This document shows positions 9,538 through 17,800 of a DNA stretch of 46,920 nt, one piece after another. A program made the translations under genes and the position numbers. The first letter of the stretch is position 1, and every line of letters starts with the position of its first letter. Source of the DNA: a virus; the IMG/VR virus record IMGVR_UViG_3300037840_000099, positions 1 through 46,920 of that record. The stretch is one strand, 5' to 3'. A model generated the notes under the pieces. It did not search any database and was not told the DNA's origin. It saw only the letters and a list, made by a program, of their open reading frames with translations.

Positions 9538-10071
9538 CTATCCTCCCGCCGCCGCACCCGTCTTCAATCCCTGCATCAGGAGATTCTGCCAGAAGTTCTG
9601 GAGACTGCCGGCATCCTTGATTGCGCCTGTCGAAAGCCCAAGAGCATTCTCACCGGCCCCTACGTTCTCACCGTAGAGGCCCTCAAGTCCCGAGATTCCC
9701 TGCTGACGCTGCTTCTGCTGAAGGTCTGCGTCCTTGGTCTGGATTCCGGCGTTGATTCCGCTCAATTCCTGCTCAGCCGCCCGGTTGCTTGCCCCGATCG
9801 CCGCAGGGGCCGCGCCCGCATTCCTAGTCCGTGCAGCCCTCAGAAGCGCGCCTCCAGTCGCCCCGGCGTTCGACCCTCCCGCAGTCTGTTCCGCTGCCGT
9901 CGTCTGCGCTGCCATCTGGGTGGGCGAATAGCCGGGAGGGTTGACCGCTTCTGCCGTAAGCATGCCAACAGGATTAGCCTGCGCGGCGTTAGAGCCGTAT
10001 AGCTGCTCAAGGCCATTGGCCGTAGTCGAATTCTGGAGTAAATCTGTTCCCAAGCCTTTATGGCCACTCAC
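9538..10071 (-). CDS. Small Ala/Gly-rich putative internal virion protein, 177 residues
   Basis: The start is a GTG at 10071 with GGGGGAG seven bases upstream; no ATG alternative fits. The protein is low in hydrophobic residues and rich in Ala, Gly and Gln (TAAEQTAGGSNAGATGGALL, IQTKDADLQQKQRQQ). Helix-prone segments and conserved-looking GLEGLYGENVGAGENALGLS and LQNFWQNLLMQG motifs occur near the end. Its size and position just before two larger ejection-type genes match the small ejection proteins of P22- and T7-type phages. No sequence family was recognised, so the role is inferred. Confidence 0.6.
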   Translation of the reverse strand: MSGHKGLGTDLLQNSTTANGLEQLYGSNAAQANPVGMLTAEAVNPPGYSPTQMAAQTTAAEQTAGGSNAGATGGALLRAARTRNAGAAPAAIGASNRAAEQELSGINAGIQTKDADLQQKQRQQGISGLEGLYGENVGAGENALGLSTGAIKDAGSLQNFWQNLLMQGLKTGAAAGG

Positions 10072-10080
10072 ATGCTCCCC

Positions 10081-10464
10081 CTATCCGACCACGTAACGGA
10101 CACAGCGATCAATCATGCGCGTCCATCCCAATGGTATCAACCGCCGAATATACCCATTCGGAACCCCATCTGCGAAGAAGCTATACCCTACACGGTAACC
10201 CTTAACCTTCAGCCTTCCAAGCATCTCCTTGTGTGCCTGCTCTATCATGGCCCAGCGCATAGCTGGAGTTTGCCATTCATGATCGAGAACCATGTAAAGC
10301 TCTGCCACCCGCTCTGCTGAAATCACGATCCGCGCAACACCGGCATCATCCACGCCAACAATCGATTCTTCCGCAACTTTTGGACCTTCGAGCTTGTCAT
10401 AGAGCATCTTTGACCGCTCTTTGATCGCTTCAATGTCACCCGCGCGCATGGTGATAAATCTCAT
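10081..10464 (-). CDS. Small protein resembling a GNAT-type acyltransferase, 127 residues
   Basis: The frame is open to 10497, but the ATG at 10464 is preferred: it has GAGGAA upstream and overlaps the previous stop as TGATG. The pattern is N-terminal RxGDIEAIKE, a central helix with H-E-W, AMIEQAHKEMLGRLKVKGYRV, then NGYIRRLIPLGWTRM near the end. This resembles the overall layout of a GNAT domain, including the final Gly-Trp/Phe loop. T7-like phages carry a similarly placed predicted acyltransferase-like gene near the tail and internal proteins. The acetyl-CoA loop is not clear, so this is a weak structural guess. It may be an assembly factor rather than a virion component. Confidence 0.5.
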   Translation of the reverse strand: MRFITMRAGDIEAIKERSKMLYDKLEGPKVAEESIVGVDDAGVARIVISAERVAELYMVLDHEWQTPAMRWAMIEQAHKEMLGRLKVKGYRVGYSFFADGVPNGYIRRLIPLGWTRMIDRCVRYVVG

Positions 10465-11015
10465 CAATTCCTCTTCGGCGGATTTGCGCCACGCCACGGT
10501 ATCGGCCCAAACCCTGAAATCTGGCTTGCCGTCCCTGTCCCTGACCCCATGCCCTGCGGAATCGGCGGCTGCTCTGTTCCGATTGCCGCTATAGGCACGC
10601 CTGTGGCTCCGCCGTGGTACTGTGGCGCGCTCGCTGGGCTGGTGGGGTAGTCAGAGTATGCCCGGTAGTACAGCGGCTGCGTACCGACCGGAATCCGTGC
10701 ATCCCGCGACGGTCCCATGTGGTGCGTGATCGGTGCCGAGAATCCTGGATCCGTTGCGTATTGGACGTGATACTGAACGCCGCGGTAGAGATTCTGATTG
10801 TTGTCCACGATCTGCACATGCGCCACGCCTGCGCCTGCCGTCACGGAGACGGAGTTAATCTGCGGTGGAGGGGAATTCTGCGACGCCGTTAGGCTACTGT
10901 TTGCCTGCGTGCTCAAATTGCCTAACTGCTTCTGGATGTTGCGAAAAGCATCAAAGATGTACTTGCCCCACTCCGGCATGTTGCGCACGGCCTGTACGTT
11001 CGGATCGCTAGGCAT
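10464..11015 (-). CDS. Tail-associated protein with fibronectin-III/Ig-like region, 183 residues
   Basis: The start at 11015 is chosen because it overlaps the stop of the hub gene as TGATG; an in-frame start 39 bases earlier would lie inside that gene. Residues about 10-40 (MPEWGKYIFDAFRNIQKQLG) form a predicted amphipathic helix. Residues about 55-135 alternate beta strands with a fibronectin-III-like cadence (INSVSVTAGAGVAHVQI, YHVQYATDPGFS, PLYYRAYSDYP). The C-terminus is Gly/Pro-rich and disordered. It is probably a tail or hub accessory protein mediating contact with another component. Confidence 0.6.
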   Translation of the reverse strand: MPSDPNVQAVRNMPEWGKYIFDAFRNIQKQLGNLSTQANSSLTASQNSPPPQINSVSVTAGAGVAHVQIVDNNQNLYRGVQYHVQYATDPGFSAPITHHMGPSRDARIPVGTQPLYYRAYSDYPTSPASAPQYHGGATGVPIAAIGTEQPPIPQGMGSGTGTASQISGFGPIPWRGANPPKRN

Positions 11016-14000
11016 CAGAATCCTCCCGTAGAAGAGCCGCGCACGCCAGACCAAGGAGCCTTGGCCATGTTGATTACCAGCTTCTGCAACTTAAAGTTGC
11101 TGTCCTGACTGCCAGCAAGCGGCTGCGCCTGAATGGTGAACGCGCAGCGGGTCGTCTCCACATTGATCCCAAAGTCCATATCAAACTGCGGGTCGGAAGA
11201 GAGCGGGTACTGCGCGCTTTGAGGGAACATGTTGGACAGCGATGCCGCAAGAGGAATAATCGACCACGTTCCGGTCCCTGAGATGTACGCCTGCGCCATG
11301 GTGTAGACATGCCGGTGACTCATTACTTGAAGAGCCTGCTCCATCTCGTGGGAAACAAAGAAGTAAGTTGTGTAGCTGGCCGGAATCACGCCGAAATCAT
11401 CGTCGTGGAACTGGAGCGGATTGAGGATATAGCTCTGCGCTGCCCCTGAAAGATTAGCGGCACCGAACACGATCTGAGGCTGCGACACGCCAGCCCGATA
11501 CATAAGTTCCCCACAGTAGGCCGCCAGCGTCCACATCGTCCATTTGCGCGTGAGGTCGGAAACGATCATCTTCCCAGTAAAGGAGATGTGGATAGGGGGA
11601 TTCTCCGCAATCGCTGCTCCATCGATATTGCGGTAGTCGAGCACGAGGGTCGTCATCGTGGACCCAATAGGAATCCCGAAATAGCAGCGCTTGGATGACT
11701 CGTAATTCTTGACCCAGCACTTGTACTGGCTGGTTGCCGGAATGGCGTCCCATACGGATTGAATCTCCTGCGAGACTTTGAGCGGCTTCGATCCGGTGAA
11801 GATTTGCGCCCCATCCGGTCCGCTCCACATCATCCAATCCTTGCCGGCGCTGCCGATTCCCTGCGCATTACGCCCCACCGCTGCAATCGAGAAGGCCCCG
11901 CAATTGTCGGCTACGGACGATACGGTCCATCCGCTAGGCTCCGTCTGGCCATTGTCCTGCGTTTCGTGCAGACCGGTTCCGGTGACAAGATAGAGCGCTT
12001 CCCTGATGGTCCCGAAGTTGCGCAGCGGGCTCTGATCGTCTACCGCTCCGATTACGCCGGTATTCTCATCGAATGCCGTCAGGTTGTCCGCATAGCTGAT
12101 CTTGGCTTCAGTGTCGAGATAAGGCTCATCCGTATAGAAGACCTCTATGTCGTCAATCGTGACTACGAGCGCCGGAGAGGCTACCGCAGCGGAAGAGTCT
12201 ACAAATACGGCTAGAATGAGATCGTTCGGGATCGTGGCCGGAGTTTCATTATTGAACGCGACGGTGAAAAAACTTCCCGCAGTGGTCAGGCTTGTCATTG
12301 GGATGCTGGCGGTAGAAGTGAATCCAGTATTCACGCTGGATAGCTGAACCGTAACGCCGATTCCTCCAGTAGCAGCTATGCCGTTCGTTCTGACCCACAA
12401 CCGCACGCTATAGAACTGATTGGGAAGGATAATCGGCGCGTTGAATGCATCCACATAGGCCGATTGGCTGACGTAGCCATATTCAGCCACGGAGCCAAAG
12501 GGCACCGTTACCTGCCATGCCTGCGCGAGCCGAGCAGTCGCCAGCATCCCCGTTCCATAGAGATTGTTGAATGGCTTCCAGCCTAGAGGATTGAGCAGGT
12601 TTCCAGAAAGATAGCCTCCGTCGAATCCCATGTTGAGGAAGTTCGTCACTTTGTTGCGGAATCCCCACCCAAGCAAGCGGGTGGCGTAAGTGAAAAATCC
12701 TGAGCATGGGCCGAGAACAACCTGCGCCGCAAGATCGTTTCCCGGGATGCTGTCGGCCGAGGCCGCATAGAGCGTGTTGTCGGAGAAGTCCATCGTCACG
12801 CTGCTGGTCGTGTTGTCATTTACCTGCGTAGCAGTAGAGACGATCAAGCCATTGATTTGCGCCGGGACGGGGATGTCGAAGAAATATGCCCCGCCTGCCC
12901 CGGTGAACTGCACCAGCCGGGCAACCCAGTTTGGAGCTATAGGAAGCCCTGCGACTGATAGAAACTGGCCGCCATTAGCCACGAATGTAGTAGGCGGAGA
13001 GGGAGCAGTCACAGCACCGTTGGATAGAACACCGCTCACCCTGCATTGATGGATTCCCGGACTAGCCTGTCCATATGGCTTCACGGTCCCGACTGTGGCC
13101 GTACTGGCGTTCGGTCCATACTGCTGATATTGGTAGGTCGTAGTCGAGGGAACCGACGTAACATAGAAGATCCCATCCCACCCGAAACTGACTGTTCCTC
13201 CCGTCCATGTGCCATCGGTATAGGCCAGCGCAATGGTGAAGGTGGTAGGGCTGGGAGCCGTCTGCACGGTGAAATAGTTGAATGCAGGACTTCCGTTGGC
13301 TACAGACGCCAGGGGCCAGATGTACGTCACAGAGCCCGTATCCGCAGCGCTATAGCCCGTGACCACGTTGGTGCCTGTGGGAGCCGTCACGGTGCCAACA
13401 AAGGCATATGTAAATGTAGTGGTCGAAGGAACTGTGGCCACTACCCATTGGCCATTCACTGCTGTAGCCGTCACCGCTGCTACTATGACAATCGATCCGA
13501 TGGAGAGCCCGTGCGCGGCCGATGTGGTGATAGTGACGGCCGTATCGGCAAACGCCACATTCGTAATTGCCGTCCCGACTACGGCGCCATTCACGCCGAG
13601 GATTGTCACCTGATTGTTGGGCAACAGACCATGTGCTGCCGCTGTCGTCACCGTGGCGATTCCGGGCGTATCCTCATTGTTCAGCACTATGGTTGAGATC
13701 GTCGCTACGGTAGTGGTCCCTGCGCCCGCGATCTGCACCTGATAGCCGACCTGAAGACCGTGGGCGGTCGCTGCAGCCCCGGAGACCGTATTACCAGCCC
13801 TCACCAGCGTATTGCCGGAGCTGAGCGCAATCGACCCTCCCGTACCGGTCTGAAGCGTCACTGAATAGAAGTTGCAGGTCAGGATAGTGAAAGTCGGGTC
13901 GATCTGCGCAATGGTGAACGAAGTGTTGAAATTCCCATTCGTATTGCCGGAAACGGTGATGTACTGCCCGACCATAAGGGAGATGTCGGCAGCCGCAAGA

Positions 14001-14611
14001 GTGATGGCAACCGATTGATAATAGACCGTTCCCGAGCCGAATCGCACGATTCCGTTGGTACTAGTGATGGATGAGATCGTGTCTACGTGTGCCCCAAAGA
14101 GCGCCATAGCTACCGCAGGAAGGGCAAAGCTGGTTACAGTCGGCGGTGCTCCGGGACCATCCTGCGTGACGCGAAGGAGATTCGTGCCGTCATACTGGAG
14201 CGGAATGTCCACCCCATGCACGCCATCGGAAAGCGCAATATATTCCCTTCCCTGAGCCGTGCAGGAATTGGCATACGTGGCCCCTGCGGATGCGAAGAGA
14301 AGGGTTGCGACTCCCGGAGAATTGGTCACGTCCTCAACCCACAGCTTGCCGTCGCCAGAGGTCAGGTAGAGATTCTTGATCGTACCAACTGGGGTGACGA
14401 AACTCTTTTCGTAGGTGGTCGGTCCTAGGGATGAGAGTGGAGTTGAGAATAGATGGTTGAAGCCGGGGCGGGTGGATACCGAGCCGGGTGAGAAGACGAC
14501 ATCATTGTTAGCCGGTGATGCCCCCTCAGGCTGATCAGGAGGAGACAGTTCCGTATTCCAGCCTGAAAACAGACTAAGAGGGACATCTACGGAACTGACG
14601 GCATTTGCCAA
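11015..14611 (-). CDS. Tail hub/nozzle-like protein with FCCH-like repeats, 1198 residues
   Basis: The start is a TTG at 14611 with AAGGTGA upstream; the nearest in-frame ATG would delete the conserved-looking start. Residues 15-60 (LFSGWNTELSPPD, then NNDVVFSPGSVSTRPGF) resemble the opening of podovirus tail-nozzle and P22 gp10-type proteins. Residues about 240-480 contain at least three copies of a motif like AAHGLxxGxxVxIxG followed by VNGxxxVxxVPSTTTFxY. This is the FCCH-like repeat often found in phage hub proteins. The middle holds a jelly-roll-like stretch (VRLWVRTNGIA, VTVQLSS), and the end is typical of nozzle proteins (VSHEMEQALQVM). It lies between connector and ejection genes, so a tail-tube extension/nozzle is likely. 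Confidence 0.7.
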   Translation of the reverse strand: MANAVSSVDVPLSLFSGWNTELSPPDQPEGASPANNDVVFSPGSVSTRPGFNHLFSTPLSSLGPTTYEKSFVTPVGTIKNLYLTSGDGKLWVEDVTNSPGVATLLFASAGATYANSCTAQGREYIALSDGVHGVDIPLQYDGTNLLRVTQDGPGAPPTVTSFALPAVAMALFGAHVDTISSITSTNGIVRFGSGTVYYQSVAITLAAADISLMVGQYITVSGNTNGNFNTSFTIAQIDPTFTILTCNFYSVTLQTGTGGSIALSSGNTLVRAGNTVSGAAATAHGLQVGYQVQIAGAGTTTVATISTIVLNNEDTPGIATVTTAAAHGLLPNNQVTILGVNGAVVGTAITNVAFADTAVTITTSAAHGLSIGSIVIVAAVTATAVNGQWVVATVPSTTTFTYAFVGTVTAPTGTNVVTGYSAADTGSVTYIWPLASVANGSPAFNYFTVQTAPSPTTFTIALAYTDGTWTGGTVSFGWDGIFYVTSVPSTTTYQYQQYGPNASTATVGTVKPYGQASPGIHQCRVSGVLSNGAVTAPSPPTTFVANGGQFLSVAGLPIAPNWVARLVQFTGAGGAYFFDIPVPAQINGLIVSTATQVNDNTTSSVTMDFSDNTLYAASADSIPGNDLAAQVVLGPCSGFFTYATRLLGWGFRNKVTNFLNMGFDGGYLSGNLLNPLGWKPFNNLYGTGMLATARLAQAWQVTVPFGSVAEYGYVSQSAYVDAFNAPIILPNQFYSVRLWVRTNGIAATGGIGVTVQLSSVNTGFTSTASIPMTSLTTAGSFFTVAFNNETPATIPNDLILAVFVDSSAAVASPALVVTIDDIEVFYTDEPYLDTEAKISYADNLTAFDENTGVIGAVDDQSPLRNFGTIREALYLVTGTGLHETQDNGQTEPSGWTVSSVADNCGAFSIAAVGRNAQGIGSAGKDWMMWSGPDGAQIFTGSKPLKVSQEIQSVWDAIPATSQYKCWVKNYESSKRCYFGIPIGSTMTTLVLDYRNIDGAAIAENPPIHISFTGKMIVSDLTRKWTMWTLAAYCGELMYRAGVSQPQIVFGAANLSGAAQSYILNPLQFHDDDFGVIPASYTTYFFVSHEMEQALQVMSHRHVYTMAQAYISGTGTWSIIPLAASLSNMFPQSAQYPLSSDPQFDMDFGINVETTRCAFTIQAQPLAGSQDSNFKLQKLVINMAKAPWSGVRGSSTGGF

Positions 14612-14623
14612 GGATCAGTCACC

Positions 14624-14974
14624 TTACATGAACTTGACGAACTGAGCCTTGTAATACAGGTTGGCGATGTTCAGGCTGGCAAATGTCGCCACTGCCGCCT
14701 GCGTTCCGCCAGATGCGAAAGCAATGATCTTTCCATTGGCAATCGTGGTTCCGAGCTGATAAACGAATCCATACCCGGACGGAACTACGCCGGATGCCGC
14801 CACCTCGAAGATCTCGACATAATCAGGCAGCGAGTTCGACAACGCTCCCAGTGGCGTCAGGTCGAAAGTCACCCCGTTAGTGGCGTAGCTTCCGGTGACG
14901 GTGATCGGTCCGAAAATCTCGAAAATGTTGAAGTTGTTGGTTACGCGCGTTGGTGCCGCTGCTACGAGTGCCAT
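14624..14974 (-). CDS. Small beta-rich putative virion protein, 116 residues
   Basis: An ATG with GGAGGAATC upstream starts this gene 10 bases after the 280-residue connector candidate. The sequence is beta-rich and uncharged (FGPITVTGSYATNGVTFDLT, YVEIFEVAASGVVPSGYGF, YYKAQFVKFM), with no signal peptide. Small proteins with this composition next to connectors are often capsid decoration or tail-completion proteins. No family was recognised. Confidence 0.65.
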   Translation of the reverse strand: MALVAAAPTRVTNNFNIFEIFGPITVTGSYATNGVTFDLTPLGALSNSLPDYVEIFEVAASGVVPSGYGFVYQLGTTIANGKIIAFASGGTQAAVATFASLNIANLYYKAQFVKFM

Positions 14975-14984
14975 GATTCCTCCC

Positions 14985-15827
14985 TTACCACCATGCCCAG
15001 CCTTGATGCCGATAGGCCGAGTATGGCCTGCGGCGATGATTGATGCGCTGACGGATCTTCATCGTTGTCGAATTCACATAGGACCGCATTTTGCTCTTGC
15101 CGTCAGACCAGAAACTGTTTGCGACCGCCTTCGCCTGCTCAGAGCCTCGCGAGAATGCGTACTCTGCTGTCACATAATCAGCCAGAATGTCTGAACAATG
15201 CAGCATCGGAAGAGGCTGTTGATACCACGGCGTATCCGCCAGAGGAGAATTGGCTACCGCGTCAGGAAGATAGCTCGCATAGCGTATCCAGACATCCCGG
15301 GGAACCGTGGCTCCCGGCATGAAGATCGCATTTCCATTCCCGATTCCAGCGCTTCTCCATTCCCAGTAGCGCAGGTAAGTAGTCTTAGGAACAATAGGTA
15401 AACCGTTGTCGCAAGGCCACATCGGCGTGAATAACTGCTGCGATGACCCCAGCCGTTCCTTGAGATGCAGCGGGCAAATCAAGTCCTGCGGAAGTAGCGG
15501 AACATAAGGCGTTGTCTGGAAATTCTGCCCATCGAAGACCCATTGCTGGCTGATGTAGTACTGCGTGGCCGGGTCGATATTGGCCACGACCGGCAGAAGA
15601 GTTAGAATCATCTCCTGCGTGTTCGCCGGGTCTCCGAAGTCAGCAAGATCGCGCTGGAAGTTTCTCCAAGCGCCGTTATAGATCGTCTGCGCATAAGGCT
15701 GCGTACTGGCTAACAGGTTTCCAGACAGATTCAGCGGACAGTCGTTCAGGCGCACCCGTGCGAAGTTCATCGCGGAATCAACGATGTCGAACGGAACTGT
15801 CGGCGCTGAAGGGGGCGGTATCGGCAT
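14985..15827 (-). CDS. Putative head-tail adaptor protein, 280 residues
   Basis: The start at 15827 has GAGGATAG upstream and abuts the stop of the Zn-ribbon gene. The protein starts with a Pro-rich stretch, then a helix (DIVDSAMNFARVRLND), a mixed alpha/beta centre containing WVFDGQNFQTTPYVPLLPQD and YWEWRSAGIGNGNAI, and a basic C-terminal helix (MRSYVNSTTMKIRQRINHRR). It lies between capsid and hub genes, at the position of the gp4/gp11-type adaptor of podoviruses. Two motifs, IRYASYLPD and CSDILADYVTAEYAF, look structurally constrained. Assignment is by position and size. Confidence 0.55.
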   Translation of the reverse strand: MPIPPPSAPTVPFDIVDSAMNFARVRLNDCPLNLSGNLLASTQPYAQTIYNGAWRNFQRDLADFGDPANTQEMILTLLPVVANIDPATQYYISQQWVFDGQNFQTTPYVPLLPQDLICPLHLKERLGSSQQLFTPMWPCDNGLPIVPKTTYLRYWEWRSAGIGNGNAIFMPGATVPRDVWIRYASYLPDAVANSPLADTPWYQQPLPMLHCSDILADYVTAEYAFSRGSEQAKAVANSFWSDGKSKMRSYVNSTTMKIRQRINHRRRPYSAYRHQGWAWW

Positions 15828-16541
15828 CTATCCTCTGACTGGGCGTTCCTGCGGGCGATACTCTTCAGGGAAGAACTTGCGCGCCAGTTCTACATTCAAC
15901 GTCGCGCGGCAATGCGGGCACTTGGCAATGTTCGGCATGACCGACATTCCGCAGGCGCCGCAGGGAACAAGGTCGGGATTCTCGTTGAGCCATGCCTTGT
16001 TCAGCCCGCGAGACCTGGCAGCCAGACGATGAAACTCCCCAATGTCCTCGTGCTTGCGCTGCTCCTGATAGCGGTCGGCCTCGGCAATCAATTCGTCGTA
16101 TTTGAAGCTGAGATTCTTCCTCGCCTTCTGAATCTCCTCTTTTGTCGGAGGCCAGTGATCGATGGCTAACACGCCCCAGTTCTCAAGGGATTGCTCCGGC
16201 CTGAATCCATAGCCGCGCATCATGAAAGCGTCCACAACCTCGATGCCATCTTCCTGCCGATTCTCCATCTTGTTCATGTCCGAAGCAACCGTCTCATTGT
16301 CGAGTTTGGGCATCGGCAGAGGATCGCTGTATTCCTTGCCGTCAGCGCACTTCTGCACCGTGCGAGTTCCCCGCCCGCCAAGCTGGCGCCTCCACTGCCA
16401 CGGACCCACATTGAAGATGTAGTAGTAGGGATCATGGCAGAGCTTGTGCAGCATGCCGGGAAGAGCAGGCACGATCTTGCCGTTGCGCCTTGTGGCCTCG
16501 CGGCTCACGTAATCATTGACTTCACTGAGAGTTACGGGCAT
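15828..16541 (-). CDS. Virion-region protein with C-terminal zinc ribbon, 237 residues
   Basis: The ATG at 16541 has AGGAG upstream; the gene begins inside the end of the preceding one (20-base overlap). The first 130 residues are globular and aromatic-rich (CHDPYYYIFNVGPWQWRRQ). Residues about 130-185 form a charged helical segment. A compact zinc ribbon follows near residues 193-211: CGACGMSVMPNIAKCPHC. A short basic tail ends the protein. The gene lies between capsid and adaptor genes, and a structural, assembly or regulatory role is possible. No enzyme motif was seen. Confidence 0.65.
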   Translation of the reverse strand: MPVTLSEVNDYVSREATRRNGKIVPALPGMLHKLCHDPYYYIFNVGPWQWRRQLGGRGTRTVQKCADGKEYSDPLPMPKLDNETVASDMNKMENRQEDGIEVVDAFMMRGYGFRPEQSLENWGVLAIDHWPPTKEEIQKARKNLSFKYDELIAEADRYQEQRKHEDIGEFHRLAARSRGLNKAWLNENPDLVPCGACGMSVMPNIAKCPHCRATLNVELARKFFPEEYRPQERPVRG

Positions 16542-17211
16542 CTGCGTCTCCTGTCAGTTTCTCTATCGTTTGCTCGCTTCGGATTTGTCCAAAGAAATTG
16601 TCTCGCGTGGGCAGCGGCGCTGCCTGATCGAAGCGCTCCATCGGCATATCGCCGCCACGCTTGAAGCCTTGACGCCCATGATTGGGGCCGAAGGATACAA
16701 CCGCGTCCGCCTTCTGGAATGGCCCCATTGCGTTATCCCAGATGTCTGAGAAGCGAGCATCCTGCGCGCGTTGCTGCTTCTCAAGCGGCTCGGTGATCCC
16801 CTGACGCCGCGCACCGGGAGTAAGGTCTCGACTCAGCTTGAGATTGCACACCGCCCACCCAACCTGAGATTCCGTAGGCTGGCCTATAAACGTGTGGCAG
16901 TAGACATACTCACCGCGATGTGGGTAAGGGCCGCAGGTATAGAGATTCGAGTCAGCGTCGAACTGGGCGCGCTCATACTGTTCTCTGGTTCCTGCATATT
17001 CCTCGGCAGAGAGCCATTTCTCCATGATCCACTGACCGCGCAAGGCGGGATAGCGCGGAGACTCACGATATTCGCAGTTACCATCGGGCCACTTGCCACC
17101 GATAAGGTCCGTGCGCGAATCAGAGAACACGATACGAAACAACGGCTGTCCGAACAGATTCTCACCGTATCGGGCGGTCGGGATAGTTGGGTAAATCTGA
17201 ACCAGTTTCAT
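16522..17211 (-). CDS. Unrecognised capsid-region protein, 229 residues
   Basis: The start at 17211 has GGAG four bases upstream and lies inside the 3' end of the HNH gene (50-base overlap). The N-terminal part (QPLFRIVFSDSRTDLIGGKW) is followed by an aromatic- and Cys-containing middle (YTCGPYPHRGEYVYCHTF) and a charged C-terminal half with AVVSFGPNHGRQGFKRGGDM. It could be a head completion or minor capsid protein given the position directly after capsid in the ancestral order. No family was recognised. Confidence 0.6.
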   Translation of the reverse strand: MKLVQIYPTIPTARYGENLFGQPLFRIVFSDSRTDLIGGKWPDGNCEYRESPRYPALRGQWIMEKWLSAEEYAGTREQYERAQFDADSNLYTCGPYPHRGEYVYCHTFIGQPTESQVGWAVCNLKLSRDLTPGARRQGITEPLEKQQRAQDARFSDIWDNAMGPFQKADAVVSFGPNHGRQGFKRGGDMPMERFDQAAPLPTRDNFFGQIRSEQTIEKLTGDADARNSQ

Positions 17212-17749
17212 CGAACTCCAGCAGGTAGGCTTCTGCCTTCCTGATCCATCCTATGTCGCGCTCCATTTTGTGAAGCGCCGTGTTACATCCATTGCATAAC
17301 AGCGCCCGAACAGTGCCCGTGTCGTGGCAGTGATCAATGCATAATCCTTTGGCATCGGGAGGACCGTCGCAGATCTTGCATTTACCGCCTTGAAGTTCGC
17401 ATTGCCTTGCATACCATTCTGGGCTGACCTTGTACATACGCTTGAGGCGGCATTTTCTTTCATATGCCCGGAACTGTTCTGGCCGCTCTTGGAATCGGCG
17501 CTTTTTGTATTCCTTGTTCCAATGCCTGATCTTTTCTCGGTTGTTAAGCTGCCATCTTTTTGTCGCCGCATCTTGATTGGCTCTTCCTGCCGGGTTAGAT
17601 TCAGCCCACTTCTGCTTATACTTTCGTTCACATTCAAAGCATCGTGATCTAACGCCAAACTTCAGTTGTTGTTTCGTTGGTCCAAATTGATCCAACATCT
17701 TCTCGATTTTGCAATCTGCGCATCGCTTAACAATGGTTTCCATGCTCAT
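17162..17749 (-). CDS. HNH homing endonuclease, Endonuclease VII type, 195 residues
   Basis: Residues 10-13 and 37-40 form two CxxC pairs (RCADCK, RCFECER) as an N-terminal zinc module. A strongly basic linker of about 70 residues follows. The nuclease core holds C124xxC127, D139-H140-C141-H142 and C152xxC155. This CxxC...DHCH...CxxC layout is the Recombination Endonuclease VII class of His-Me finger nucleases, commonly free-standing homing endonucleases in phages. It sits between the capsid gene and a capsid-region gene, overlapping the latter by 50 bases, as expected for a mobile gene that invaded a conserved operon. No strong ribosome site is seen; an ATG at 17743 is an alternative start. 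Confidence 0.85.
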   Translation of the reverse strand: MSMETIVKRCADCKIEKMLDQFGPTKQQLKFGVRSRCFECERKYKQKWAESNPAGRANQDAATKRWQLNNREKIRHWNKEYKKRRFQERPEQFRAYERKCRLKRMYKVSPEWYARQCELQGGKCKICDGPPDAKGLCIDHCHDTGTVRALLCNGCNTALHKMERDIGWIRKAEAYLLEFDETGSDLPNYPDRPIR

Positions 17750-17800
17750 ATTCTAGCATGTATGGACAATGTTTCCTATGCGATGCGCAGGCTGCTAAGT

